64,000 nucleotides of DNA from Treponema_B putidum (GTDB lineage Bacteria > Spirochaetota > Spirochaetia > Treponematales > Treponemataceae): assembly GCF_007830595.1 (NCBI RefSeq), contig NZ_VLLD01000002.1. One strand, 5' to 3'. The notes under the pieces are model-generated. The model was not told the origin of the DNA. It saw only the letters and a list, made by a program, of their open reading frames with translations, and did no database searches. This document shows, piece by piece, positions 1 through 7,563 of the stretch. A program made the position numbers and the translations under genes. Each line of letters begins with the position of its first letter. The stretch's first letter is position 1.

Positions 1-83
1 TCTCCAAGTTGGAATGTAACTAATTTTAAAAGGTCATCATTTTCAACCTTGGCCTTTTTGTTAAGGCCTCCTGCATTTGCCAT
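1..83 (-). CDS. CheW-like chemotaxis coupling protein (5' end only)
   Basis: Only the first 27 codons lie in the window; the gene continues beyond base 1. The start ATG at 83-81 follows a strong GGAGGAAGG ribosome site. The N-terminus is a short hydrophilic leader and then LLKLVTFQLG, which is how the first beta strand of CheW domains usually reads. CheW links chemoreceptors to the CheA kinase at the inner membrane. The family call rests on this short match alone, so it is moderate; another CheW-domain protein (CheV-like) would begin similarly. Confidence 0.55.
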   Translation of the reverse strand, partial: MANAGGLNKKAKVENDDLLKLVTFQLG

Positions 84-157
84 ATAGTTTCCTTCCTCCA
101 ATATTCTAAGATATTATCATACATACACATAAAATTCAAGGGTAAAATGGAGTTTTA

Positions 158-1252
158 TCAATTTTTAATCATTCCCTCAAAATAGTTTATTTTCATTGCA
201 GAGCGTACCGAGTGAGTTGTAGATGAGGCTTTTTCTCTTGCTTTTTTAGTGCCTTCAATCAGGATTTGATAAACGGAAGGTAAGTCTTTTTGAAAGGCTT
301 CCCGTTTTGCCCTGATTGGAGCAAATTCTTCTTGTAAGATATTATTTAAGAATTTTTTAATTTTAACATCGCCTAGACCGCCTTTTCGGTAATGATCCTT
401 AACCTCATCCAAACACGAATAATCATTCCAAAACTCAGGGAAGTGCTCATTTCGGGCAAAGGCGTCAAGATAGGTAAATACAGGATTTCCCTCAACCTTC
501 CCAGGGTCTTCAACACGGAGGTGATTCGGGTCTGTAAACATTCCCATTACCTTCTTTTTGATTTCTTCGGGGCTGTCCGAAATATAAATACAGTTACCGA
601 GGGATTTACTCATCTTGGCTTTTCCGTCGGTTCCGGGAAGACGGCCGCAGGTTTTGTTTGAAGGTAAAATTGCGTTAGGTTCGACCAAGGTTTCCCCGTA
701 AAGAGAATTAAAGGAGCGGACAATCTCGCGCGTTTGCTCAATCATGGGCATTTGGTCTTCACCCACGGGAACGGTATTTGCTAAAAAGGCCGTAATATCG
801 GCTGCCTGACTTATAGGGTAGGTTAAAAACCCTACAGGTATACCGGTGTGAACACCGGTGTTTCCGCCGGCGTTGGCACCTGTGTTAAAGCCTCTCAGCT
901 TAATCTCATTTTTGACCGTAGGGTTCCGTTCTAGGCGTGCTAATGTAACAAGATTCATATAATAAAAGGTAAGCTCGCAAAGCTCGGGGATTTGAGTCTG
1001 CACGAGGATTGTCGATTTTTGAGGGTCTATTCCGCAGGCAAGATAATCCAAAGCCACTTCGATAACGCTTGAGCGCACTTTTTCAAGATTATCCGAGTTG
1101 TCGGTTGCAGCCTGCGCATCGGCAATCATAATATAGATTTCGTCGTATTTACCGGAGTTCTGCAAGGCAACCCTGTTTTTTAAGGAACCTACATAATGCC
1201 CTATATGAAGTTTTCCTGTGGGTCTATCCCCGGTCAAAATAATGTTTTTCAT
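158..1252 (-). CDS. trpS: Tryptophanyl-tRNA synthetase
   Basis: Charges tRNA-Trp with tryptophan in the cytoplasm (class Ic synthetase). The 364-residue protein has the HIGH motif at residues 17-20 and KMSKS at 213-217, both intact, with the expected Rossmann core around LTYPISQAADI. GAGG lies five bases before the ATG, and the gene sits seven bases downstream of aspS, so the two synthetases probably share a message. A Gly/Asn/Thr-rich stretch at residues 123-137 (NTGANAGGNTGVHTG), just before the LTYP strand, looks like an insertion relative to the usual family sequence as I remember it. Confidence 0.97.
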   Translation of the reverse strand: MKNIILTGDRPTGKLHIGHYVGSLKNRVALQNSGKYDEIYIMIADAQAATDNSDNLEKVRSSVIEVALDYLACGIDPQKSTILVQTQIPELCELTFYYMNLVTLARLERNPTVKNEIKLRGFNTGANAGGNTGVHTGIPVGFLTYPISQAADITAFLANTVPVGEDQMPMIEQTREIVRSFNSLYGETLVEPNAILPSNKTCGRLPGTDGKAKMSKSLGNCIYISDSPEEIKKKVMGMFTDPNHLRVEDPGKVEGNPVFTYLDAFARNEHFPEFWNDYSCLDEVKDHYRKGGLGDVKIKKFLNNILQEEFAPIRAKREAFQKDLPSVYQILIEGTKKAREKASSTTHSVRSAMKINYFEGMIKN

Positions 1253-1259
1253 TTAAGCC

Positions 1260-3032
1260 TCATTCCTTAATCGCCAAATGCAATTCATCCAGCTGCTTTT
1301 GGTCTACTTCGCTGGGGCTGTCGTCCATGGGGCTTACTGCAAAGGAATTTTTAGGGAAGGCGATTACTTCTTTTATCGAGGTTTCGCCTGCCATAATCAT
1401 CACTATGCGGTCAAGTCCCGGAGCAATGCCGCCATGGGGAGGTGCCCCGTATTTAAAGGCTTCGGTTAAAAAGCCGAACTTCTTTTCAGCTTCGCTTTCA
1501 TCAAAGCCGACAATCTTAAAGATACGCTTTTGAAGTTCAGGGTTGTGAATTCTTATGGAGCCTGAGGCTACCTCATATCCGTTTAGCACAAGGTCATAGA
1601 GGTCTCCTTTTACGGGTTCGGGATTTTCTTCCATTGTTGCAATATATTTTTCTTGAGGAGCCGAGAACATGTGATGGGCCGGATCCCATTTGTTTTCTTC
1701 CTCATTCCATTCAAAGAGGGGGAAGTCCACAATCCAAACAAATTTAAATTCGGCAGGGTTTAAAAGGCCTAAGTCTTTTCCGAGCTTGCTTCTGACGGCT
1801 CCCAAGGCCGTACAGGCAATCTTGTACTTATCGGCTACAAAAAGAATTAAATCGCCTTTTTCGGCTCCGAGTTTTGAGCAAATTTCCGCTTCCTTTCCTT
1901 CAAAGAATTTGGAAATACCGCCTTCAAGCTTTGCACCGCCTTCCGTTACCTTAATCCAAGCCAAGCCCTTAGCCTTGTATATTTTGGCTGCGGCTTCAAG
2001 CTCTTCAATTTTTTTGCGGCTATAGGCTTCCGCCTGTCCTTTTACAACCAAGGCCTTGACGGCTCCGCCTGAAGAAATAGCATCTTTAAATACTGCAAAG
2101 TTTCCGATTTCGGCCATAAAGGCTGCATCCTGCATCTTCATTTCAAAACGGAGATCGGGCTTATCGGTGCCGTAAACATCGATAGCTTCGTCGTAGCTTA
2201 TGCGTTCAAAGGTTTTCGGAAGGTCTACATTTATGCTCTTTTTAAAAGCATACTGCATCATCCCTTCGGTTAAGCTTAAAACATCTTCGCGGGAAGCAAA
2301 GCTCATTTCAAGGTCGATTTGAGTAAACTCGGGCTGTCTGTCGCCTCGGGCATCCTCGTCGCGGTAGCAGCGTGCAATCTGAAAATATTTATCAAAGCCC
2401 GATACCATTAAAATCTGCTTATAAATCTGTGGAGATTGGGGTAGGGCATAGAATTTTCCCGGATAAAGGCGGGAGGGAACCAGATAGTCGCGGGCTCCTT
2501 CCGGCGTGGACTTAATAAATGTCGGGGTTTCAATTTCCAAAAATTCTTTTGAAGTTAAAAATTCGCGGACAGCAAAGGCGAATTTTGAACGCAAAATAAT
2601 ATGATCCTGCATAGCCTTTGAGCGCAAGTCCAAATACCTATATTTAAGCCGCAAGTCCTCGTTTGCATTTGTTTTTTCGTCAATCTGAAAAGGAAGCACC
2701 TCGCTTTTTGAAAGCACTTCAATCTTTAAGGCCTTAACTTCGATTTCTCCCGTTGCCATTTCCTTGTTTATCATAGAATCGGGGCGCGGCCTTACAAGCC
2801 CCTCAACGGCAATACAGAATTCCTGCTTGAGGCTTATAGCAAGAGCTTTTAATTCTTCGCTTGCATCATCGTCCACAACCACCTGAGTCAAACCGTAACG
2901 GTCGCGTAAATTTAAAAAAGTAATACCGCCGTGATCCCTTTTTCGGTGAATCCAGCCGTTTAAAACAACAGTTTTTCCTGCAAAATCCTTATTTAAGCCG
3001 CCGCAGGTTACGGTTCTTTGCATTTTTTCCAT
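1260..3032 (-). CDS. aspS: Aspartyl-tRNA synthetase (bacterial type)
   Basis: Class II synthetase that charges tRNA-Asp. At 590 residues it has the usual bacterial length, with an N-terminal OB-fold anticodon domain (GWIHRKRDHGGITFLNLRDR), motif 2 (RCYRDEDARGDRQPEFTQID), an internal GAD-type insertion and C-terminal motif 3 (GIAPGLDRIVMI). Two start codons compete: ATG at 3032, eight bases after a perfect TATAAT and without a ribosome site, or ATG at 3023, preceded by GGAAAA. The first would give an almost leaderless message. The gene diverges from the one at 3150 and heads the aspS-trpS unit. Confidence 0.97.
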   Translation of the reverse strand: MEKMQRTVTCGGLNKDFAGKTVVLNGWIHRKRDHGGITFLNLRDRYGLTQVVVDDDASEELKALAISLKQEFCIAVEGLVRPRPDSMINKEMATGEIEVKALKIEVLSKSEVLPFQIDEKTNANEDLRLKYRYLDLRSKAMQDHIILRSKFAFAVREFLTSKEFLEIETPTFIKSTPEGARDYLVPSRLYPGKFYALPQSPQIYKQILMVSGFDKYFQIARCYRDEDARGDRQPEFTQIDLEMSFASREDVLSLTEGMMQYAFKKSINVDLPKTFERISYDEAIDVYGTDKPDLRFEMKMQDAAFMAEIGNFAVFKDAISSGGAVKALVVKGQAEAYSRKKIEELEAAAKIYKAKGLAWIKVTEGGAKLEGGISKFFEGKEAEICSKLGAEKGDLILFVADKYKIACTALGAVRSKLGKDLGLLNPAEFKFVWIVDFPLFEWNEEENKWDPAHHMFSAPQEKYIATMEENPEPVKGDLYDLVLNGYEVASGSIRIHNPELQKRIFKIVGFDESEAEKKFGFLTEAFKYGAPPHGGIAPGLDRIVMIMAGETSIKEVIAFPKNSFAVSPMDDSPSEVDQKQLDELHLAIKE

Positions 3033-3127
3033 AATTGAATATTATAGTTAAAATACAAAAGCTATGCAAGAGGGAAAAAATCATAAAGATTTTTACTCTT
3101 GCAAAAATTTTATGTTTAGTTTATTAT
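3033..3127. promoter_or_regulatory. Back-to-back promoters with -35 boxes in the arms of a palindrome
   Basis: Plus promoter: TTGCAA at 3099-3104, a 17-bp spacer and TATTAT at 3122-3127, serving the gene at 3150. Minus promoter: TTGCAT (complement of 3064-3069), 17-bp spacer and TATAAT (complement of 3041-3046), serving aspS. The -35 boxes lie inside the arms of an interrupted palindrome: TGCAAGAG at 3065-3072 against CTCTTGCA at 3096-3103, continued inward by AAAAATC (3076-3082) and GATTTTT (3088-3094). The symmetry suggests a shared operator or balanced divergent promoters; no regulator is identified. Confidence 0.7.
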
Positions 3128-3149
3128 GAAAATATTGGAGAGAAGGTAA

Positions 3150-3644
3150 ATGAACTTAAACATATTGATTATTTTATATCTTGTATTTTTTATATTGTTG
3201 ATAGTCTTTCATTTTATTCCTGTAGTTTTTGGAAAGCACATAGCCGGTAAGGCAAAAGCGATGGGTAATAAATTGATTTCTTTTAAAGGGAAAATATCAA
3301 AAAAGCAAAACCTAAGCCTTGCGCTTTTTGCATTTCCCGCAATAACTTTTTCTTATAGTGCTATAAATAAAAATATAATTGTAGGCTTAATCGGTTTATT
3401 TTTAAGTATACTAATGCTTATTTATATAATGGCTAAGTATTCAAAAGCAGCCGGTGTTTACGAAAACGGTATTATTTACGGAGACTTTTTGACATGGGAT
3501 AATATCCATTCTTGGAAGACTGAGAACAACGGAAAAATATCTCTTCTTTTACAAAACGGCTTTAGTATAACTATTGAAGAGGGAATAGATACCGAGGCCT
3601 TATCAAAAATTTTGACGGAAAAGCTGGAACAGAAGAGTAAATAA
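3150..3644 (+). CDS. Small membrane protein of unknown function
   Basis: The 164-residue protein has a hydrophobic N-terminal segment (about residues 3-27), two further membrane segments around residues 55-90, and a soluble C-terminal domain containing the phrase GIIYGDFLTWDNIHSW, which resembles PH-like or DUF5673-like domains in membrane-anchored proteins; this is only a resemblance. The start is supported by GGAGAGAAGG just upstream of the ATG. It is probably co-transcribed with the lipoprotein gene that begins 26 bases later. Function unknown. Confidence 0.75.
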   Translation: MNLNILIILYLVFFILLIVFHFIPVVFGKHIAGKAKAMGNKLISFKGKISKKQNLSLALFAFPAITFSYSAINKNIIVGLIGLFLSILMLIYIMAKYSKAAGVYENGIIYGDFLTWDNIHSWKTENNGKISLLLQNGFSITIEEGIDTEALSKILTEKLEQKSK

Positions 3645-3670
3645 TTAAATTATAATAACAAGGAATTTTT

Positions 3671-4321
3671 ATGAAAAAATTTAGTATTTTAGTTTTGGTT
3701 GTTATTTTATGTTTAACTTGCACTGGCTGCATAGATATTGTGCAGCATATAACATGTCTGCCTGACGGTTCCGAGCAAAACACAATAAAGATAACGGTTT
3801 CTAAACTTATTTTTGAGATGGCAGGAAGTTTATCTAATGAAGATAAAAATTATGAAGAGTTTTTTAATGATAAAGAAATTAAGGAACTCATCGATATTCC
3901 TAAGTTAAGCTCTTTTTCGGCAAAACTATCGAAAATAAATGATCCGGTTGATATTGGCTACTTAATAGACATGAATATAAATTACAATGATAAAAATATT
4001 CTAAAAAAAATAAATTCCCAAGATGCAATAGATTTTATTCCAAAATATACGGGTGAAAAAGCAATAATTAGTTTGACTTCTTTTTCAGAAAAATCAAATG
4101 AAAACCCTACCAAAGATGAGGCAGCTATGGCATTGCTGGCAACAGGAAAATATAGATTATTGATCAGTAAATCCTGTATAAAAAATATCAGTAAGGTAGT
4201 TCTTAAAAATGATAAGGAAGAACTTGATTATACATTTTTAGATTTATATGACCAATTTTTAATTGAAATTCCGATAACCATACTTTTTTCCGAAAGGGTA
4301 GTTTTGGAAATATATTTTTAA
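3671..4321 (+). CDS. Predicted lipoprotein of unknown function
   Basis: The N-terminus is a lipoprotein signal: two lysines, a hydrophobic run and the lipobox LTCTGC, with acylation expected at Cys20. The remaining 216-residue product is hydrophilic with no recognised motif; it is rich in Lys, Asp and Ile and ends in a hydrophobic strand. AAGGA lies upstream of the ATG. It follows the membrane protein gene by 26 bases, so the two likely form a pair acting at the envelope. I do not recognise the family. Confidence 0.75.
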   Translation: MKKFSILVLVVILCLTCTGCIDIVQHITCLPDGSEQNTIKITVSKLIFEMAGSLSNEDKNYEEFFNDKEIKELIDIPKLSSFSAKLSKINDPVDIGYLIDMNINYNDKNILKKINSQDAIDFIPKYTGEKAIISLTSFSEKSNENPTKDEAAMALLATGKYRLLISKSCIKNISKVVLKNDKEELDYTFLDLYDQFLIEIPITILFSERVVLEIYF

Positions 4322-4332
4322 GAGCTGATTTA

Positions 4333-4409
4333 GGGGGAGTGCCCCCGTTCAGAGCAGGGGTAGCCTCGAAGCTCTGCTGGCTGTAGGTCTTGAAGCTCCG
4401 TCGGCTGTA
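4333..4409. repeat. GC-rich hairpin and imperfect 24-bp tandem repeat
   Basis: Between two convergent lipoprotein genes lies a GC-rich patch. It opens with the hairpin GGGGG-AGTG-CCCCC (4333-4346), possibly terminating the upstream plus-strand genes, although no T-run follows. Then come two copies of an 18-base unit, GAAGCTCTGCTGGCTGTA at 4368-4385 and GAAGCTCCGTCGGCTGTA at 4392-4409 (15 of 18 identical, period 24). Composition contrasts with the AT-rich surroundings, suggesting a dispersed repeat family. Confidence 0.55.
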
Positions 4410-4422
4410 ATCCACCTTATAG

Positions 4423-5163
4423 CTATTCCAATTCAAAAATAACGCTTATTTCGGCAGAAACTTCAATTTGTCCCATGGGAGAAAAATTTCCGCCTGCGGC
4501 CTCATCATAGGCTTGTTTCATATTTTGGGCTACGTAATTATCATAATTATACATAGCTGTAGGTTTCTCGCTTATACTGATTATTTTTCCTAGAGAAAGG
4601 GGCTTACCGCCGTTGGGGGCAGCCTTACAAAGAAGGATGGCTTTTTCTTCAGCTGCTTTTACGGCCTCAGCCCTTGCCTCATCCATTAGTTTCCTCATAT
4701 CGGCAACCGAAAAGCCTACATTATAGATTCTATCTACCCCCGTATTTAAAAGGTCGGTTAAAAATACTTCGTAATCTTCAATCTTTGTAAGAAGAACGGC
4801 TATGTTTTGTACCACTTCATATCCGTCAAAATATTCATCACCATTGTCTCTATATCTGGATCTAGGGTTAATATTTATGCGTTCAATACTTATATTTTTT
4901 TGTTCGATTTTATATTTTTCAAAAAGTTCCTTTAATTTTAAAATTGCCGCATCATTTTTCTTTTTTGCTGCGGATAAGTCCCTATCCTTAGAAAAAACCG
5001 AAAACGAAATTGAAACCTGATCAGGAGATTTGGAAATAGAAGATCGTCCTGTAACGCTTATAAAACGCTTTTCGCTTGCTTGAGGACTGCATGCTCCAAA
5101 TAAAACAAAACCGATGCATAAAACGCCGATAAGTTTTATGCCCTTAATAATAGAATCTTTCAT
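4423..5163 (-). CDS. SIMPL-domain (DUF541) lipoprotein
   Basis: Envelope lipoprotein with a SIMPL/DUF541 domain, a family found in periplasmic or outer-membrane proteins with no settled biochemical role. Residues 1-30 form a lipoprotein signal ending in LFGAC. The domain begins at FISVTGRSSISKSPDQVSIS, the characteristic opening strand, and continues with the ARAEAVKAAEEKA helix typical of the family. I place the start at 5163, where GGAGG sits six bases upstream; the longer frame to 5184 includes that ribosome site. An inverted repeat (ACTTACAAA 5187-5195, TTTGTAAGT 5210-5218) lies just upstream in the leader. Confidence 0.85.
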   Translation of the reverse strand: MKDSIIKGIKLIGVLCIGFVLFGACSPQASEKRFISVTGRSSISKSPDQVSISFSVFSKDRDLSAAKKKNDAAILKLKELFEKYKIEQKNISIERININPRSRYRDNGDEYFDGYEVVQNIAVLLTKIEDYEVFLTDLLNTGVDRIYNVGFSVADMRKLMDEARAEAVKAAEEKAILLCKAAPNGGKPLSLGKIISISEKPTAMYNYDNYVAQNMKQAYDEAAGGNFSPMGQIEVSAEISVIFELE

Positions 5164-5318
5164 AAAAGCCTCCAAAAAAATCAAGCACTTACAAAAGCCG
5201 AAAAAAGCATTTGTAAGTACAGTAAAACAACAAAATTTTGTATTATAAAGTTACTATTTTTTGTTTATAGTCTTTTAAAATCAATAAAACTATGCTATCA
5301 TTATTATAGTAGAAAAAT

Positions 5319-5489
5319 TTTTTATGGAGGTAGGATAAACAGCTCGGCAGGAATTCTGCCTCACTGTTTATCTGCGAGTTTTGTGCTTTGCACAAAACCT
5401 CGTTTATTGTATGTAGTTTTGCCTTGCAAAACTACTTGAAAAAACTTTTTTCGGAAATTTATATTTCCTGCAAAAAGTTTTTATGGAGG
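5319..5489. repeat. Modular hairpin element upstream of glgA flanked by a 12-bp direct repeat
   Basis: Four stem-loops follow one another: GATAAACAG/CTGTTTATC (5334-5342, 5364-5372) with an inner GGCAG/CTGCC; TTTTGTG/CACAAAA within GAG/CTC (5376-5401); a perfect 10-bp stem GTAGTTTTGC/GCAAAACTAC (5413-5422, 5426-5435); and AAAAACTTTTT/AAAAAGTTTTT (5440-5450, 5472-5482) with an inner GGAAAT/ATTTCC. The block lies between two copies of TTTTTATGGAGG (5319-5330 and 5478-5489). The second copy supplies the glgA ribosome site. The first two modules recur at 20048-20116. The rest of the gap 5164-5318 is AT-rich with no gene. Confidence 0.8.
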
Positions 5490-5495
5490 AATTTT

Positions 5496-6971
5496 ATGAA
5501 AATAATGATGGTTACAAGCGAGCTTGTTCCTTTTGCGAAAGCAGGGGGCTTGGCTGATGTTGTTACGGCTTTATCAATAGCTCTTGCAAAAAAAGGCCAT
5601 GATGTTAGAATTGTAATGCCTCGATATTATAAAATTGATCGAAAAAACTTAAAACAAATTCCGGGAGCAATGGCTGTTCATCTTGGCTCTTCTGAAAATT
5701 GGGTAGGTGTTTATGAGTCGCACCTGCCTTCTTCAAAGGTAAAAGTTTATTTTATAGACCATGAACAAGCCTTCGGCAGAGAGGGTATTTACGGTTCATC
5801 CTTTGAGCCTGATTTTTCCGATAACACAAAAAGATTTTCTCTTTTAGCCCATGCTGCGTTTCAAGTTTGCAGAAAACAAGCCTGGATTCCCGATGTTATA
5901 CATGCACATGATTGGGCCGCAGGCTTGGTACCCGTGCTTTTACGCTTTACCGAAAAAAATACGGAATTTAAAAATACGGCAAGTGTTTTTACCATTCATA
6001 ACATAGGTTATCAAGGCATTTATTCTAAACATAGTTTTCCGGATACCGGCCTTTATTGGAGTGATTTTTATGCTACAGGTTTTGAAGATTGGGACAGAAT
6101 AAACTTTTTAAAAGCAGCTCTTGTTTCCTCAGATATGCTTACAACCGTTTCTCCTTCTTATGCGGAAGAAATTAAACGCCCCGAATTCGGCTTTAGAATG
6201 GACGGTATTTTGCGTTACAGAGAAAAAGAACTGACAGGAATTTTAAACGGGGTAGATACCTCAATCTGGAATCCGTCAAAAGATGAATATATTCCATATA
6301 GGTATACTTCTAAAACCCTTGAAGAAAAAGAAAAAAATAAGGCCGTTTTACAAGAAAGGTTCGGTCTTGAAATAGATACTTCCGTTCCGGTATTCGGCAT
6401 GATAAGCCGTTTGGTTGATCAAAAAGGAATTTCAGAACTTTTTGGGCCAATGTACGGCTCGGCATTTAAGATATGCTCGGATATAAAGCTTCAAATGGTT
6501 GTTTTAGGTGCAGGGGAATCTTGGTGCGAAAAAGAAATTCAGTTTCTTTCACAAAGGCTGCCTAATTTTAGATGCTATATAGGCTACAATGAAGAATTAA
6601 GCCATCTAATTGAAGCCGGAAGTGATTTTTTCCTAATGCCTTCACGATATGAACCATGCGGCCTAAACCAAATGTATTCCCTCCTTTACGGAACCTTGCC
6701 CATAGTCCGAAAGACTGGGGGCCTCGCAGACACTGTAGAAAACTATAATGAAGAAACAGGCGAAGGTACGGGGTTTGTGCTTGAATACCTTAGTCCTCAA
6801 AGTATTTATGATACGGTAGGCTGGGCAGCTTATGCATGGTACAATAAAAAAGATCATATAAAAAAGATGAGAAGCAAGGCCATGGGTAAAAAGTTCGGAT
6901 GGAATATAGCTGCGGAAAAATATTTAAAAGTATATGCCGATGCTATTGAAAAAAAAGCTTCTATGCTATAG
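5496..6971 (+). CDS. glgA: Glycogen synthase (ADP-glucose, GT5)
   Basis: Transfers glucose from ADP-glucose to the growing alpha-1,4-glucan chain. The 491-residue product carries the N-terminal KAGGLADVV motif of bacterial starch and glycogen synthases, HAHDWAAGLVP, and the C-terminal catalytic region PSRYEPCGLNQMYSLLYG followed by RKTGGLADTV. The start at 5496 begins MKIMMVTSEL, the usual family start, with GGAGG seven bases upstream; the frame is open further upstream only through the hairpin element. No other glycogen genes are adjacent. A short ACTTAA/TTAAGT hairpin follows the stop. Confidence 0.96.
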   Translation: MKIMMVTSELVPFAKAGGLADVVTALSIALAKKGHDVRIVMPRYYKIDRKNLKQIPGAMAVHLGSSENWVGVYESHLPSSKVKVYFIDHEQAFGREGIYGSSFEPDFSDNTKRFSLLAHAAFQVCRKQAWIPDVIHAHDWAAGLVPVLLRFTEKNTEFKNTASVFTIHNIGYQGIYSKHSFPDTGLYWSDFYATGFEDWDRINFLKAALVSSDMLTTVSPSYAEEIKRPEFGFRMDGILRYREKELTGILNGVDTSIWNPSKDEYIPYRYTSKTLEEKEKNKAVLQERFGLEIDTSVPVFGMISRLVDQKGISELFGPMYGSAFKICSDIKLQMVVLGAGESWCEKEIQFLSQRLPNFRCYIGYNEELSHLIEAGSDFFLMPSRYEPCGLNQMYSLLYGTLPIVRKTGGLADTVENYNEETGEGTGFVLEYLSPQSIYDTVGWAAYAWYNKKDHIKKMRSKAMGKKFGWNIAAEKYLKVYADAIEKKASML

Positions 6972-7043
6972 ACTTAAGGGCTTAAGTAATCCTTGCAAAA
7001 ACTGTTTATAGAGGAGGTAATAGGTTTTTAAAGCCTTATTTCT

Positions 7044-7562
7044 ATGATAAAATATGTAACTTCATTTTTTAGAGCCATTAATGCAAATGCTCATCCCGGT
7101 GATATAGCTCATGCCGTCGCCTTAGGCCTTTTTTTGGCAATATTACCTAAAAATAATTTAACATTTACGTTTTTGTTTTTTTTGTCTATTTTTATCCGCA
7201 TAAATAAAGGAGCCTTTTTTATCTCTTTTATTTTATTAGGCTTTGTAACCCCATTTATGGATGTACTAATAAACAATATAGGTTTTTGGGCTGTTCAATT
7301 ATCATTTTTACGCCCCATCTTTATCGCCTTAGAAAACATACCTTTTGTAGCTCTTTTTAAGCTTTCGAACACAATGGTCTTAGGAGGCATAATTTGGGGA
7401 CTTATACTGTATATTCCCGTATACATCTTAACAAGAATTATAGTAGCGAAATATAGAAAATATATGCAGCCTGCTGTAAATGTAAAGGGTGTCGGCCTTT
7501 TAGGTAAGATACCGCTTCTTCGCCACTTAACAAAAATATCTGATATAAAGGACAATTTTTAA
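7044..7562 (+). CDS. TIGR03546-type integral membrane protein
   Basis: The 172-residue protein has about four hydrophobic segments and an N-terminal signature (HPGDIAHAVALGLFLAILPK) that I associate with the uncharacterised family TIGR03546, related to DUF2062 membrane proteins. In other outer-membrane bacteria this family is known as the partner of TIGR03545. Here the next gene, starting two bases after this stop, fits that partner. A GAGGAGGT site lies about 25 bases before the ATG, with only weak sequence nearer to it. The function of the pair is unknown. Confidence 0.75.
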   Translation: MIKYVTSFFRAINANAHPGDIAHAVALGLFLAILPKNNLTFTFLFFLSIFIRINKGAFFISFILLGFVTPFMDVLINNIGFWAVQLSFLRPIFIALENIPFVALFKLSNTMVLGGIIWGLILYIPVYILTRIIVAKYRKYMQPAVNVKGVGLLGKIPLLRHLTKISDIKDNF

Positions 7563-7563
7563 T

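Noticed and set aside
4203..4436. Minus-strand open frame over the 3' end of the lipoprotein gene
   Set aside because: It lies opposite a supported gene and includes the GC-rich tandem repeat; no start signal.
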